This document shows, one piece after another, positions 1 to 8,709 of a DNA stretch of 64,000 bases (position 1 is its first letter; each line of letters opens with the position of its first letter). Below the pieces are notes generated by a model that saw only the letters and a list, made by a program, of their open reading frames with translations, did not search any database and was not told where the DNA came from. A program made the translations under genes and the position numbers. The stretch comes from Brucella intermedia LMG 3301 (GTDB lineage Bacteria > Pseudomonadota > Alphaproteobacteria > Rhizobiales > Rhizobiaceae), in assembly GCF_000182645.1 (NCBI RefSeq), contig NZ_ACQA01000003.1, positions 71,001 to 135,000 of the forward strand. The letters run 5' to 3'.

Positions 1-750
<750 letters not shown>

Positions 751-1578
751 TCACGTAATGCGACGGATGCTTTCTGCGATTTCTTCCGGTTCGAAAACGT
801 TCTTCCAGTCGTCGCGCATCAGCGCCGGAATGCCGAATTCTATTGCCTTGTTGCAGGCATCGGAGAATACGCCCTGGACTTCGCCAAAGATGACGGCGCC
901 GAGAACATTCATATGGCCGAGAAGGAAATCCCGAGCTGCTTCTTCTGGAACGCCGCGACGAATGCTTTCATCCATGGCCTGTTTCATGACGACAAGAAGC
1001 GATGCGCAAACGGTTTCCGAAAGGCCCGGCTCGAGGATTGCAAGCTGCTCAACGGTAACGCGGTGCGAGCGCATGACAGGCGCCCAGATGACCTTGGCGA
1101 TTTCTTCACCGAGCGCATAGGCTTCTTCCGGCCCCTGCATGAGAGCCGAAACGATGTGCTGCTTTGCAAACAGACCGCCGAAGTGGTCCTTCTTGGCCTG
1201 CATGTCCGTTTCGTCGTTGAAGATCGGCGGATGGCACGGATGGGTCACGAAATAGGTGAGGTCTGCACGCTCGGGCAGATGACCGGCAAATGGCGCAGCC
1301 GCGTCGAGCGCAATAACCATCGTGCCGGGCTTGAGCTTGTCGACGATGCCTGCGGCAACCTTTCCAATGATGGTATCCGGCACGGCCAGGATGACCACTT
1401 CAGCGCCTTCGAGTCCAGCATCGGCGTCGACGGTGTCGATGCCAAGATCGTTCTTGAGGCGGGCCTTGCCTGCGTCGCTGACTTCGATGTGGCGTACGTC
1501 GAAGCGCGAACCTTTGAGGTTCTTGGCCAGACGGTAACCCATCTTGCCGCCCGCTCCGAACAAAGCGATAGCTGTCAT
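751..1578 (-). CDS. apnO: ApnO-like NAD(P)-dependent oxidoisomerase (probable D-apionate oxidoisomerase)
   Basis: A 275-residue protein opening with a Rossmann dinucleotide-binding loop (GAGGKMG, residues 8-14), followed by AVPDT and a helical C-terminal half as in 6-phosphogluconate dehydrogenase relatives. In D-apionate catabolism this family (ApnO) oxidises and isomerises D-apionate to 3-oxo-isoapionate, the substrate of the DUF1537 kinase OiaK. That kinase and a RuBisCO-like protein lie directly upstream on the same strand. The start at 1578 has a good ribosome site (GGAAGGA). The preceding 65-bp gap carries a candidate operator for the divergent GntR regulator, so the gene may also have its own promoter. 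The substrate assignment depends on neighbourhood and recalled family knowledge. Confidence 0.75.
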   Translation of the reverse strand: MTAIALFGAGGKMGYRLAKNLKGSRFDVRHIEVSDAGKARLKNDLGIDTVDADAGLEGAEVVILAVPDTIIGKVAAGIVDKLKPGTMVIALDAAAPFAGHLPERADLTYFVTHPCHPPIFNDETDMQAKKDHFGGLFAKQHIVSALMQGPEEAYALGEEIAKVIWAPVMRSHRVTVEQLAILEPGLSETVCASLLVVMKQAMDESIRRGVPEEAARDFLLGHMNVLGAVIFGEVQGVFSDACNKAIEFGIPALMRDDWKNVFEPEEIAESIRRIT

Positions 1579-1602
1579 GATTGAAATTTCCTTCCCATGT
1601 TT

Positions 1603-1641
1603 TGGTATCGCAACTGGTATAACCAGTCAATGAGTATTCCA
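1603..1641. promoter_or_regulatory. Candidate operator B of the NanR-like GntR regulator
   Basis: The gap between the kinase and apnO holds two TGGTAT hexamers (1603, 1615), the second inside a near-perfect palindrome ACTGGTATAACCAGT (1613-1627). TGAGTATTCCA follows at 1631-1641. The same two blocks, ACTGGTATAA and TGAGTATTCCA, occur fused without the 8-bp spacer at 4927-4947 in the promoter region facing the regulator gene. Repeated GGTATA units are the known recognition pattern of NanR-type regulators. This points to a second regulated promoter inside the operon. Confidence 0.6.
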
Positions 1642-1643
1642 GA

Positions 1644-2990
1644 TTAGACGCGTGTTCCGTCGCGAATCTGGCTGAAGTAATTGTCAGAGCCGACCTGACC
1701 GCCCTTGAGAGCAATCTGCAGGCCATTGGTTGCAGCGTGAGTGCTATGTGCAGTGCAAAGCGGCGAGCCCGGAGTTTGTGGAAGCGGCAAAAGCGTGGTG
1801 AGCGCGTCAACATGCAATTCGCGCAATGCGTGGCTGGAAGTGTCCCCGCCTGCAATGACTGCGCGGGTAAGCCTTTCGCGCTCGACAAGGCTGCGGAGTA
1901 TGAATCCGAGGCTACGCGCCAGTTTGTGACGGCTGCCTACGATCCTGTCGATCTCAGTGCCGCGATCAGCAGAAGGACCAAGTGCGGTGTTAAGGATTAC
2001 GCTGTTGCCCTGTTTGAGCGCCTTCTCGCCTTCAGCAATAGCCGTTTCGATTACCTGATTGCTGTTTTCGCCGACAAGTTCGAGGGGATTGAGATCAATG
2101 CCGGTAAAGCCTGATGCTGTCGCATGACGGATCTGGCGTTCCGTCGTGGGCGATACGCTTCCTGAAACGACCGCAATGCGGTCTGCCTTGCCGGGGAGCG
2201 GAAACTCTCTTTTTGATCCAATCAGTCCCGCTTTGGTCCATGCGGCCAGAAGCGCGTATTCAACGCCCGACGAGCCAGCGACGAACCAGCCTTCGCGGGC
2301 ACGCAAGCGCCAGAGCTGTTCGCCTGCTTGCAGCTGACTTTCATGACTATCGACGTCGAACAGCAACATGCCGTCAACATTGTTGGCGATAGCGCTGACG
2401 CGATCATCGACGTCCTGCGAGCCAAGGGTTGCAAGGTCTGCGAGTGCGGTTTTAAGCGTTGTCTGTTGAGCCAAATGCAACCGCAGATCCGCCTCATGCA
2501 TCGGCGTGACCGGATGGCGGCTCATGACCGGGTGGCGGTCGATGCGATAGACCTCGCCCTGATAGGCGGCGAACAGATTGCCGAAAGCCGTGTAACGCTT
2601 CAGTTGTGGTGCGCCGACAATCAAGGGCACATAGGCCTGATCGAAGATCGCTTTGGCGATTTCCACGGCCCTGCCGATATTGCCGACATGCGGTGCGGAA
2701 TCGAAGGTCGAGCAGACCTTGTAATGCGCAATAGCCGCATTGAGGCCTTTCAACCAGTTGAATGCCGGGGTGAGGTGTTTCTCCATCCATTCCGGCGTTT
2801 CGCTGCGGCTGGTACCCGCGAGGCCGATAGCCTTGCAATGAGAAAAACGGGCAAGCAGCTCTTCATCCGGAACATTCATGAACAGAACGGTATCGACGCC
2901 GTGAGAAGCGAGTGCCTCCATGACATCGGTCGAGCCGGTGAGATCGTCGCCGTAATAGGAGAGCAGCAGTCTGTTGGAAACCTCTGACAT
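1644..2990 (-). CDS. oiaK: DUF1537 four-carbon acid sugar kinase, probable 3-oxo-isoapionate kinase (intact copy)
   Basis: A 448-residue kinase of the DUF1537 family. The N-terminal substrate domain has the hallmark YYGDDLTGSTDV (residues 12-23). The C-terminal nucleotide-binding domain has GGDTSSHAL (381-389) and a final LKGGQVG loop. Members phosphorylate acid sugars such as threonate, erythronate and 3-oxo-isoapionate. Adjacency to an ApnO-like enzyme and a RuBisCO-like protein favours OiaK. The ATG at 2990 overlaps the stop of the upstream hybrid frame (TAATG), the same junction that joins the intact RuBisCO-like gene to the truncated kinase copy at 3607, so expression is probably translationally coupled. 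Codons 1-62 are duplicated 617 bp upstream. Confidence 0.8.
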   Translation of the reverse strand: MSEVSNRLLLSYYGDDLTGSTDVMEALASHGVDTVLFMNVPDEELLARFSHCKAIGLAGTSRSETPEWMEKHLTPAFNWLKGLNAAIAHYKVCSTFDSAPHVGNIGRAVEIAKAIFDQAYVPLIVGAPQLKRYTAFGNLFAAYQGEVYRIDRHPVMSRHPVTPMHEADLRLHLAQQTTLKTALADLATLGSQDVDDRVSAIANNVDGMLLFDVDSHESQLQAGEQLWRLRAREGWFVAGSSGVEYALLAAWTKAGLIGSKREFPLPGKADRIAVVSGSVSPTTERQIRHATASGFTGIDLNPLELVGENSNQVIETAIAEGEKALKQGNSVILNTALGPSADRGTEIDRIVGSRHKLARSLGFILRSLVERERLTRAVIAGGDTSSHALRELHVDALTTLLPLPQTPGSPLCTAHSTHAATNGLQIALKGGQVGSDNYFSQIRDGTRV

Positions 2991-4039
2991 TACTCGCCGC
3001 CTTTTCCGAATTTTGCGAGCGAGGCTGCAAGTTCTGGGTGATCTGCTGCATATGTTTCGAGCGGGATGCCCGCGACAGCCGCTTCCCAGGCCTGTTGCAC
3101 GGCACGAACACCAGCTGCCGGGCCGCCCGGATGGCTGACAATGCCGCCGCCGCACAGATAAAGCAGGTCCGTGGTGCGGCCCGTGCGCTCGTAAGTTTCC
3201 GGCGCCTGTCCGCCCCACTGGCCGGACCCCGCCACAGGAAGCGGACAATCGGATGGCTCAAACAGCGGTGTGCTGACGGCCTTGAACGAATTGACGAAGC
3301 TTTCGTCCGGCTCCCAATATTTCACGCGGATGCCGTTGATCTGGAACTGATCGACGCCGAGCAGACGCCAGAACTGCTGATAAACGCGGAAATCCATACC
3401 TGCACCTGGATTGCGGGTCAGGCGGCTGGTACCCGCGAGGCCGATAGCCTTGCAATGAGAAAAACGGGCAAGCAGCTCTTCATCCGGAACATTCATGAAC
3501 AGAACGGTATCGACGCCGTGAGAAGCGAGTGCCTCCATGACATCGGTCGAGCCGGTGAGATCGTCGCCGTAATAGGAGAGCAGCAGTCTGTTGGAAACCT
3601 CTGACATTACTCGCCGCCTTTTCCGAATTTTGCGAGCGAGGCTGCAAGTTCTGGGTGATCTGCTGCATATGTTTCGAGCGGGATGCCCGCGACAGCCGCT
3701 TCCCAGGCCTGTTGCACGGCACGAACACCAGCTGCCGGGCCGCCCGGATGGCTGACAATGCCGCCGCCGCACAGATAAAGCAGGTCCGTGGTGCGGCCCG
3801 TGCGCTCGTAAGTTTCCGGCGCCTGTCCGCCCCACTGGCCGGACCCCGCCACAGGAAGCGGACAATCGGATGGCTCAAACAGCGGTGTGCTGACGGCCTT
3901 GAACGAATTGACGAAGCTTTCGTCCGGCTCCCAATATTTCACGCGGATGCCGTTGATCTGGAACTGATCGACGCCGAGCAGACGCCAGAACTGCTGATAA
4001 ACGCGGAAATCCATACCTGCACCTGGATTGCGGGTCAGG
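2805..4039. repeat. 617-bp perfect tandem duplication
   Basis: Positions 2805-3422 are repeated as 3422-4039, offset 617 bp, with no difference seen between the copies. The unit runs from codon 62 of the kinase gene back through its start and the last 143 codons of the RuBisCO-like gene. The two copies share only one base at the junction (3422), so there is no longer flanking homology to explain the event. The join falls in frame and makes a chimeric gene while leaving an intact copy of both parent genes. A recent tandem duplication or an assembly error would look alike. Confidence 0.95.
2990..3607 (-). pseudogene. In-frame chimera: first 62 codons of the kinase fused to the last 143 codons of the RuBisCO-like protein
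   Basis: This 205-residue open frame starts with the ATG of the duplicated kinase copy at 3607. It reads residues 1-62 of the DUF1537 protein, including the YYGDDLTGSTDV motif, crosses the duplication junction at 3422, and continues in frame with residues 276-418 of the RuBisCO-like protein, ending GKGGE. Both ends keep the TAATG overlaps of the operon, so it could be translated. It lacks the kinase nucleotide-binding domain and the RuBisCO-like Lys153 and Lys179/Asp181/Glu182 residues, so no activity is expected. It is best regarded as a by-product of the duplication. Confidence 0.85.
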
Positions 4040-4863
4040 ACGTCCCAGCCGTTGCGATGGGCATGAAGTACGAGACCCGAACGCTTGCGTAGAAAGCTCA
4101 TGCCGCCAAAGCCGACGGAATTTATGTTGACTACCGCGCAATTGCCGCCTGCTTTCAGCACCATGTCATGGTTGCGCATCATTTCGTCAGGATCGGCATG
4201 AGAGATGCCGAAGGCATACATGACCTTCTTGCCGGTTTTCTGCTCGTGATCGAGAATACGCGGCATGATCGCGGCGATGCGCTCTTTGAGCGGCGAATAG
4301 GCCGGGCTCATCAGCTTCTCGTCGTCCTTGATGAAATCGACACCAGACTGGATTAACTCGCCGACCAGTTCTGCGGTTTCGTGCGGACGCAGGCCAAGTG
4401 CCGGCTTGACGATGGTGCCGATGATCGGACGTTCCGCAACGCCGGTAAGGCGACGGCTTCCGGTGATACCGAATTGAGGGCCGGGATGTGCTGTGTGGAA
4501 AGCTTCCGGCAACTTCATGTCCACGACGCGGATGCCGGTCATGCCCTTGATCGAATAAACGCCGCCAACGGCTATCGTCATGAGTGCTGCAAGATCGGTG
4601 CCGATAGCATCAAGCGGAAATGCGATATCGACATCCGCGCGCTTGATTGGGCCATGTCCGGGTTCAAGCTCTGGCCATGTGGGGCACGTTGCGTCTTCCA
4701 GCGGACGGATTTCCAGCACACGCGCCGCGACGCGCGCCTTGAGTTCTTCCGTTTCACCCGGAACGGCGACAAACGTGCCGGTCGACTGATCGCTCGCAAT
4801 CTTCGCGGCCATCTGTTCGATGCTGCCGGTGGTCTCAATGCGATAGGTCAGGTGGATGTACAT
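3607..4863 (-). CDS. RuBisCO-like protein (probable 3-oxo-isoapionate-4-phosphate decarboxylase or transcarboxylase/hydrolase)
   Basis: A 418-residue member of the RuBisCO large-subunit superfamily. The catalytic Lys in GTIVKPALGL (Lys153) and the metal-site segment GVDFIKDDE (Lys179, Asp181, Glu182) match the carbamylated-lysine Mg site. The true RuBisCO loop-6 lysine motif is not evident, so it is a RuBisCO-like protein rather than a CO2-fixing enzyme. In apionate pathways such proteins act on 3-oxo-isoapionate-4-phosphate, either decarboxylating it (OiaX) or splitting it after carboxyl transfer (OiaT); the sequence alone does not tell which. It is the first gene of the operon, its stop overlapping the kinase start (TAATG). 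Its last 143 codons are duplicated downstream. Confidence 0.8.
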   Translation of the reverse strand: MYIHLTYRIETTGSIEQMAAKIASDQSTGTFVAVPGETEELKARVAARVLEIRPLEDATCPTWPELEPGHGPIKRADVDIAFPLDAIGTDLAALMTIAVGGVYSIKGMTGIRVVDMKLPEAFHTAHPGPQFGITGSRRLTGVAERPIIGTIVKPALGLRPHETAELVGELIQSGVDFIKDDEKLMSPAYSPLKERIAAIMPRILDHEQKTGKKVMYAFGISHADPDEMMRNHDMVLKAGGNCAVVNINSVGFGGMSFLRKRSGLVLHAHRNGWDVLTRNPGAGMDFRVYQQFWRLLGVDQFQINGIRVKYWEPDESFVNSFKAVSTPLFEPSDCPLPVAGSGQWGGQAPETYERTGRTTDLLYLCGGGIVSHPGGPAAGVRAVQQAWEAAVAGIPLETYAADHPELAASLAKFGKGGE

Positions 4864-4928
4864 GGCTACTACCGGAACAGGCGATTGGTTCGTTGCCCGC
4901 GATACTTCGCTGGCTTTTACAGGTCGAC

Positions 4929-4947
4929 TGGTATAATGAGTATTCCA
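4929..4947. promoter_or_regulatory. Candidate operator A of the NanR-like GntR regulator
   Basis: The 194-bp divergent region between the RuBisCO-like gene and the GntR gene contains TGGTATAATGAGTATTCCA. Its ends form an imperfect inverted repeat (TGGTAT against ATTCCA), and both halves recur at 1613-1641 in front of apnO. The position, 66 bp upstream of the RuBisCO-like start and 111 bp upstream of the regulator start, suits repression of the operon and autoregulation. Confidence 0.6.
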
Positions 4948-5057
4948 TTATGCGCAAGTGAAAAATTGTGCGGCGCTCGGGCTGCTGTGGGCAAACAGCT
5001 TTTCTCCGGACAGTCGAAGATGCATAAGAAGGAAAAGCGCCTGAGGGGTGAGATGTA

Positions 5058-5765
5058 ATGAACCAGCCATTCGAACCTATTGTTCGTCGCAAATTGTCCG
5101 ACGAAGTTTTTGATCGGCTCGAAAATATGATTACTTCCGGCGAGCTGGAGCCGGGAGACGAGATGCCGTCGGAACGCGTGCTGATGGAACGTTTCGGTGT
5201 CGGTCGCCCTGCAATTCGCGAGGCAATGCAGTCGCTCGCCAAAATGGGACTGGTGAGCATTTCACACGGCGAGCGTGCCAAGGTGTTGAAGCTGACTGCA
5301 AGATCGATTTTCCAGCAGGTGGATCCAACCGCAAAGATCATGCTTGCGCAGTCAATGGACACGCTGGAAGATTTGAAGAGCGCGCGCATTTTCTTCGAGC
5401 GCGGCATCGTCCGCGAGACCGCGCAGAAAATTACCGAGACTGATATCGCTGAACTGCGACAGATCATCGAACGGCAGCGGGAATCGCTCGGTGACGCAGA
5501 CGCCTTTATCGCAGCCGATATGGAGTTTCATGTCCGGATAGCCAGGATTTCCGGCAATCCCATTCTAGTGGCCGTGAGCGAAGCCATGCTTGCCTGGCTG
5601 AAGGAGTATCACACTCATATGCTTATCTGGACCGGCAAAGAGAAATATACGCTCGTGGAACACGAGGAGATATTGGATTGTCTGTCCGTCAAGGATGCAG
5701 ACCGCGCTGAAGCTGCCATGCTTCGACATCTTGAACGGTCGCGTACACTTTACAAAAAGGAATAG
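5058..5765 (+). CDS. GntR-family transcriptional regulator, FadR subfamily (NanR-like)
   Basis: A 235-residue regulator with an N-terminal winged helix (about residues 10-75; DEMPSERVLMERFGVGRPAIREA is the recognition region) and a C-terminal FCD effector domain with the metal-binding histidine pattern (DMEFHVRIA, later EHEEIL). It is transcribed away from the RuBisCO-like/kinase/apnO operon and most likely represses it until a pathway acid sugar binds the FCD domain. Candidate operators with TGGTAT units lie at 4929 and 1603. The start at 5058 follows GAGGGGTGAG. Confidence 0.88.
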   Translation: MNQPFEPIVRRKLSDEVFDRLENMITSGELEPGDEMPSERVLMERFGVGRPAIREAMQSLAKMGLVSISHGERAKVLKLTARSIFQQVDPTAKIMLAQSMDTLEDLKSARIFFERGIVRETAQKITETDIAELRQIIERQRESLGDADAFIAADMEFHVRIARISGNPILVAVSEAMLAWLKEYHTHMLIWTGKEKYTLVEHEEILDCLSVKDADRAEAAMLRHLERSRTLYKKE

Positions 5766-5803
5766 AGCCTTCGCGAAGGATAGGGAGGGGTATTCGCAGC
5801 CTC

Positions 5804-7090
5804 TCAGCTGTCAGATTTTTCGAACCCCGCATAAATATCCGCTCTGGTCTGAGGCACAGCGGAAATACCGCGTTTGCGCTTCGAGGCCAGAGTCTGGTTG
5901 ATCTGGACGGTTCCTCGCTCAAATGCCAGCGAACATCCCGCAAGATAGAGCAGCCATAGGCGCGCTTTCGGATAACCTATTTCAGCGACGGCCTTATCGA
6001 AATTGTTATAGAGGCGTTCGCACCATAACCGACACGTCATGCCATAATGTTCGCGGAGATTTTCGACGTCGTGGACTTCAAACCCGTGCCCTTCGAGGTT
6101 TTCTACTGTCATGCCAAGATGGTCGAGTTCCCCACCAGGGAAAATATACTTCACCAGAGCCTTATGCTCTGCGCTTTTACGTTTGAAGGATTTCTTGTCC
6201 TTTTTCATGCGCCGGGTGATTGCGTGATGCATGTAAAGCCCGCCGGGGCGCAGAAGTCGATGGACGGCGCTGAAATAGCTGTCGTAATTGGCGATACCAA
6301 CATGTTCGAACATTCCCACAGATGAAATCTTGTCGAACTGACCGTCAAGCTCTGCATAGGATTTGACGTGGATGGTAATCCTGTCTTCAAGTCCTGCCAG
6401 CTTGATCCTTTCTCGCGCCAGCGCCGTTTGGGCTTCCGATAACGAAACGCCGGTGCCGATGACACCAAAATTCTGCACAGCATAAATCAGGAGAGCGCCC
6501 CAACCGCACCCGATATCAAGAAGCCGGTCCCCCGGTTTCAATCGCAGTTTTCGGCAGATGAGCTCCAGCTTGTCCTTCTGTGCCTGGTCGATATCATTAG
6601 CCCAGTCCGTGAAGTAGCCGCAGGTGTAAACCATTCGCTCATCGAGGAATAAACGGTAAAACTCGTTGGAGACGTCGTAGTGATGCGTGATTGCCTCCTT
6701 GTTCGATCCGCTGACGAAAGGCTCCTTGCCGTCAAGAACATCGCGTCTATTGGGTTTACTAGCAAAAAGAAGAGCCGGGAGATCCTTGAGGAGTTGCCAT
6801 TTTGGCAACTCCTTCAGCCTGTTCTTCACGCTCCCGTCGGTTTTGGCTTTGGCGAGATCGAAGATTGTACCATTGCTGATATCGACCCGACCTGAGGTCC
6901 ATATCTCGATCAGTGAATCGTAATTCGGTTTGAGAAGGAGCTGCCGAACGATCGTCGGATCGTTGATCACCAGTGACGGACCGTCGAATGCGCCTATGCG
7001 CGTACCGTCCCATAACTCCACATTGAACTGTGGCCGCAGCGTTTCAACAACTGTCCGAATGATGCGAACAGATCTGGCTTCAACGGTCAT
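5804..7090 (-). CDS. cfa: Cyclopropane-fatty-acyl-phospholipid synthase family methyltransferase
   Basis: A 428-residue protein of the CFA synthase family. It has an N-terminal lipid-binding region, then HHYDVSNEFYRLFLD (about 136-150) and the SAM-binding motif LDIGCGWG (191-198), with a C-terminal YYxxLxG-like region (LLYLAGCSLAFERG). The family transfers a methylene group from S-adenosylmethionine to a cis double bond of membrane phospholipid acyl chains, a stationary-phase and acid-stress adaptation in alphaproteobacteria. It is convergent with the GntR gene and has a 200-bp divergent upstream region. It appears monocistronic and unrelated to the neighbouring sugar operon. Confidence 0.9.
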   Translation of the reverse strand: MTVEARSVRIIRTVVETLRPQFNVELWDGTRIGAFDGPSLVINDPTIVRQLLLKPNYDSLIEIWTSGRVDISNGTIFDLAKAKTDGSVKNRLKELPKWQLLKDLPALLFASKPNRRDVLDGKEPFVSGSNKEAITHHYDVSNEFYRLFLDERMVYTCGYFTDWANDIDQAQKDKLELICRKLRLKPGDRLLDIGCGWGALLIYAVQNFGVIGTGVSLSEAQTALARERIKLAGLEDRITIHVKSYAELDGQFDKISSVGMFEHVGIANYDSYFSAVHRLLRPGGLYMHHAITRRMKKDKKSFKRKSAEHKALVKYIFPGGELDHLGMTVENLEGHGFEVHDVENLREHYGMTCRLWCERLYNNFDKAVAEIGYPKARLWLLYLAGCSLAFERGTVQINQTLASKRKRGISAVPQTRADIYAGFEKSDS

Positions 7091-7291
7091 GCCATGCCTC
7101 TCTATTGAGGTTTCGGACGGTGATCTTCCCGGGCTGACCCTAACCTAAGGTGCTTAGGATTGCAGTCATAAAATCGTGACGGTTACGACCATGCCCTCAG
7201 CGCGAACAGCAGTTGACATGCGGGATTGCCTGCATGTTGCGTTTCGGTCAAAACAGCGGGGTAATTTGCGATTCAGGAAAAAGAAGAGCCG

Positions 7292-7792
7292 ATGGTTAAA
7301 CGTTCAAAGATAAGCCGATGGCTTACAATATACTTGGTCGCTGTCTGTTTTCTGAATTTCCCGCCCGAATTGCATGCGCAACAAGCCGCAGGTGCAGAGG
7401 TCTCAACGGGCACTGAAGAGACATCGCACCATCCCGCACCGGCAACCAACACCTTTGGTCAGACGCAGTTTGTTCTAAGCGACGATCCCATCATCCCTCC
7501 GCGCGATTATGCAAAAGGGTTGGAGATACCGAATCCTGGCGAATACGATCCCAATGAGTCCGGCACTATTTTTGATATCGTTTATCGGGGCGTTGTCGAT
7601 GGCAGGATGCGTTTCGAAATCCGCGGTTACACTGCCAATGATCTGCAAACCCCGGATACGGGGCAAATGTTGGATTTCCCGGCTGACCAACATGCCATCG
7701 AAATCAGAAATATCCGGATCGATGTGGATGCTGCTGAACCGGGAAGTCTGACCTATAGGGCTAACAGGCTTTCTGACGGTACCGGTAAGTAG
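7292..7792 (+). CDS. Exported hypothetical protein
   Basis: A 166-residue protein whose N-terminus is a clear Sec signal (basic KRSK, hydrophobic LTIYLVAVCFLNF, cleavage near HAQ about residue 29). The mature part is acidic and soluble, with no transmembrane segment or motif I recognise. It contains a proline-rich stretch and ends in SDGTGK. The start at 7292 lies after AAGAAGAG. It is read away from cfa. A periplasmic location is supported by the signal; a function is not. Confidence 0.65.
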   Translation: MVKRSKISRWLTIYLVAVCFLNFPPELHAQQAAGAEVSTGTEETSHHPAPATNTFGQTQFVLSDDPIIPPRDYAKGLEIPNPGEYDPNESGTIFDIVYRGVVDGRMRFEIRGYTANDLQTPDTGQMLDFPADQHAIEIRNIRIDVDAAEPGSLTYRANRLSDGTGK

Positions 7793-7982
7793 CCGGGATA
7801 TTGCAGCCGGCACTTGGATGGAGCTGTATCCGCCGAATGGTGCTTTTTGTTCATTCAATGCGGCGTTGTTGAGAAGTGTCTGACACGTTGAACTATGAAA
7901 CGATATAGGAACGGCAAGTACGAGCTTGTGATTCGAAGAGCCGAAATTGCTCCGCATTGGACCACGTTAAAAGGCAGAGGGC

Positions 7983-8222
7983 ATGGAATTTCCCCGTGAC
8001 ATTGTAGATGCGGCCAGAAATTTGTGGCTCGAAGTCTCAGAGGCCAACGAAAGAATAGCACCTGTTGACGCAATCGCGCTTGCCATCCTCCGGGAAAGGC
8101 AGCGATGCGCGACGATTGCGCTCTGCGTGTTTGATGATGAAGAGTGGTCGGACGATTATCGCATGGCAGGCGGGTTGGCTGCGGATGCAATACTCGCAGG
8201 AAATGGCCATGTTTCGGATTAG
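7983..8222 (+). CDS. Small hypothetical protein
   Basis: A 79-residue frame starting after AAAGGCAGAGGGC. The middle reads AIALAILRERQRCATIA, a helix resembling the AIAxAIxxERxRCA segment found in many short proteins of unknown role in alphaproteobacteria and their phages. There is no signal peptide or membrane segment. It is followed closely by the lipoprotein gene on the same strand. The helix pattern and ribosome site support it as real; nothing indicates function. Confidence 0.5.
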   Translation: MEFPRDIVDAARNLWLEVSEANERIAPVDAIALAILRERQRCATIALCVFDDEEWSDDYRMAGGLAADAILAGNGHVSD

Positions 8223-8270
8223 AGCGTTCGCATCGTCGTTGAAACTCATCGCGCACGGAAATGGATCGAA

Positions 8271-8651
8271 ATGGTAATCAAACATTCAGGGATAGGGGTC
8301 GTTTGCCTGCTTTCACTGGCAGCGGCGGGGTGCACGACATCGCCGCAGAATTATGCAGCCACCCTCTCATCTCAGGACCCCAAATGGCAGTCGCCGCAGT
8401 GCGAAGAAATTCGTGCTGAGGCTGTGAACTATGAGGCGAGAGAAACGAAGGCTTCCGATTTGGCTCCAGGCCTGCTTATCGGTCCCTACGGGCTCGGCAT
8501 TGCGGCAGCCATAAAAGAGAACGACGAGAAGCGCAGAAAATTGTTCGTTCGTGAGATGCATCTGCGCTGCTCGAGCTTGCCTCTTCCGAAGGAACTTGAA
8601 AACACCCAAAGCGAAACGAACCAGTCGAAACGGGCGGATACTTTTCGATAG
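8271..8651 (+). CDS. Small lipoprotein of unknown function
   Basis: A 126-residue protein with a type II signal sequence: a hydrophobic stretch (GIGVVCLLSLAAAG) ending in a lipobox with Cys21 as the expected lipidated residue. A second hydrophobic stretch (APGLLIGPYGLGIAAAI, about 66-82) is followed by a charged segment and two further cysteines. The pattern of a short lipoprotein with a glycine-rich hydrophobic hairpin is common among small envelope proteins of this order. No enzymatic motif was seen. It precedes the isoaspartyl peptidase gene by 58 bp but need not share its function. Confidence 0.65.
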   Translation: MVIKHSGIGVVCLLSLAAAGCTTSPQNYAATLSSQDPKWQSPQCEEIRAEAVNYEARETKASDLAPGLLIGPYGLGIAAAIKENDEKRRKLFVREMHLRCSSLPLPKELENTQSETNQSKRADTFR

Positions 8652-8709
8652 ATCGTTAGGCTCTGCAACCTGTCTCCGACTTAGACACCCTCTTTAACAG
8701 TGAGATAAA

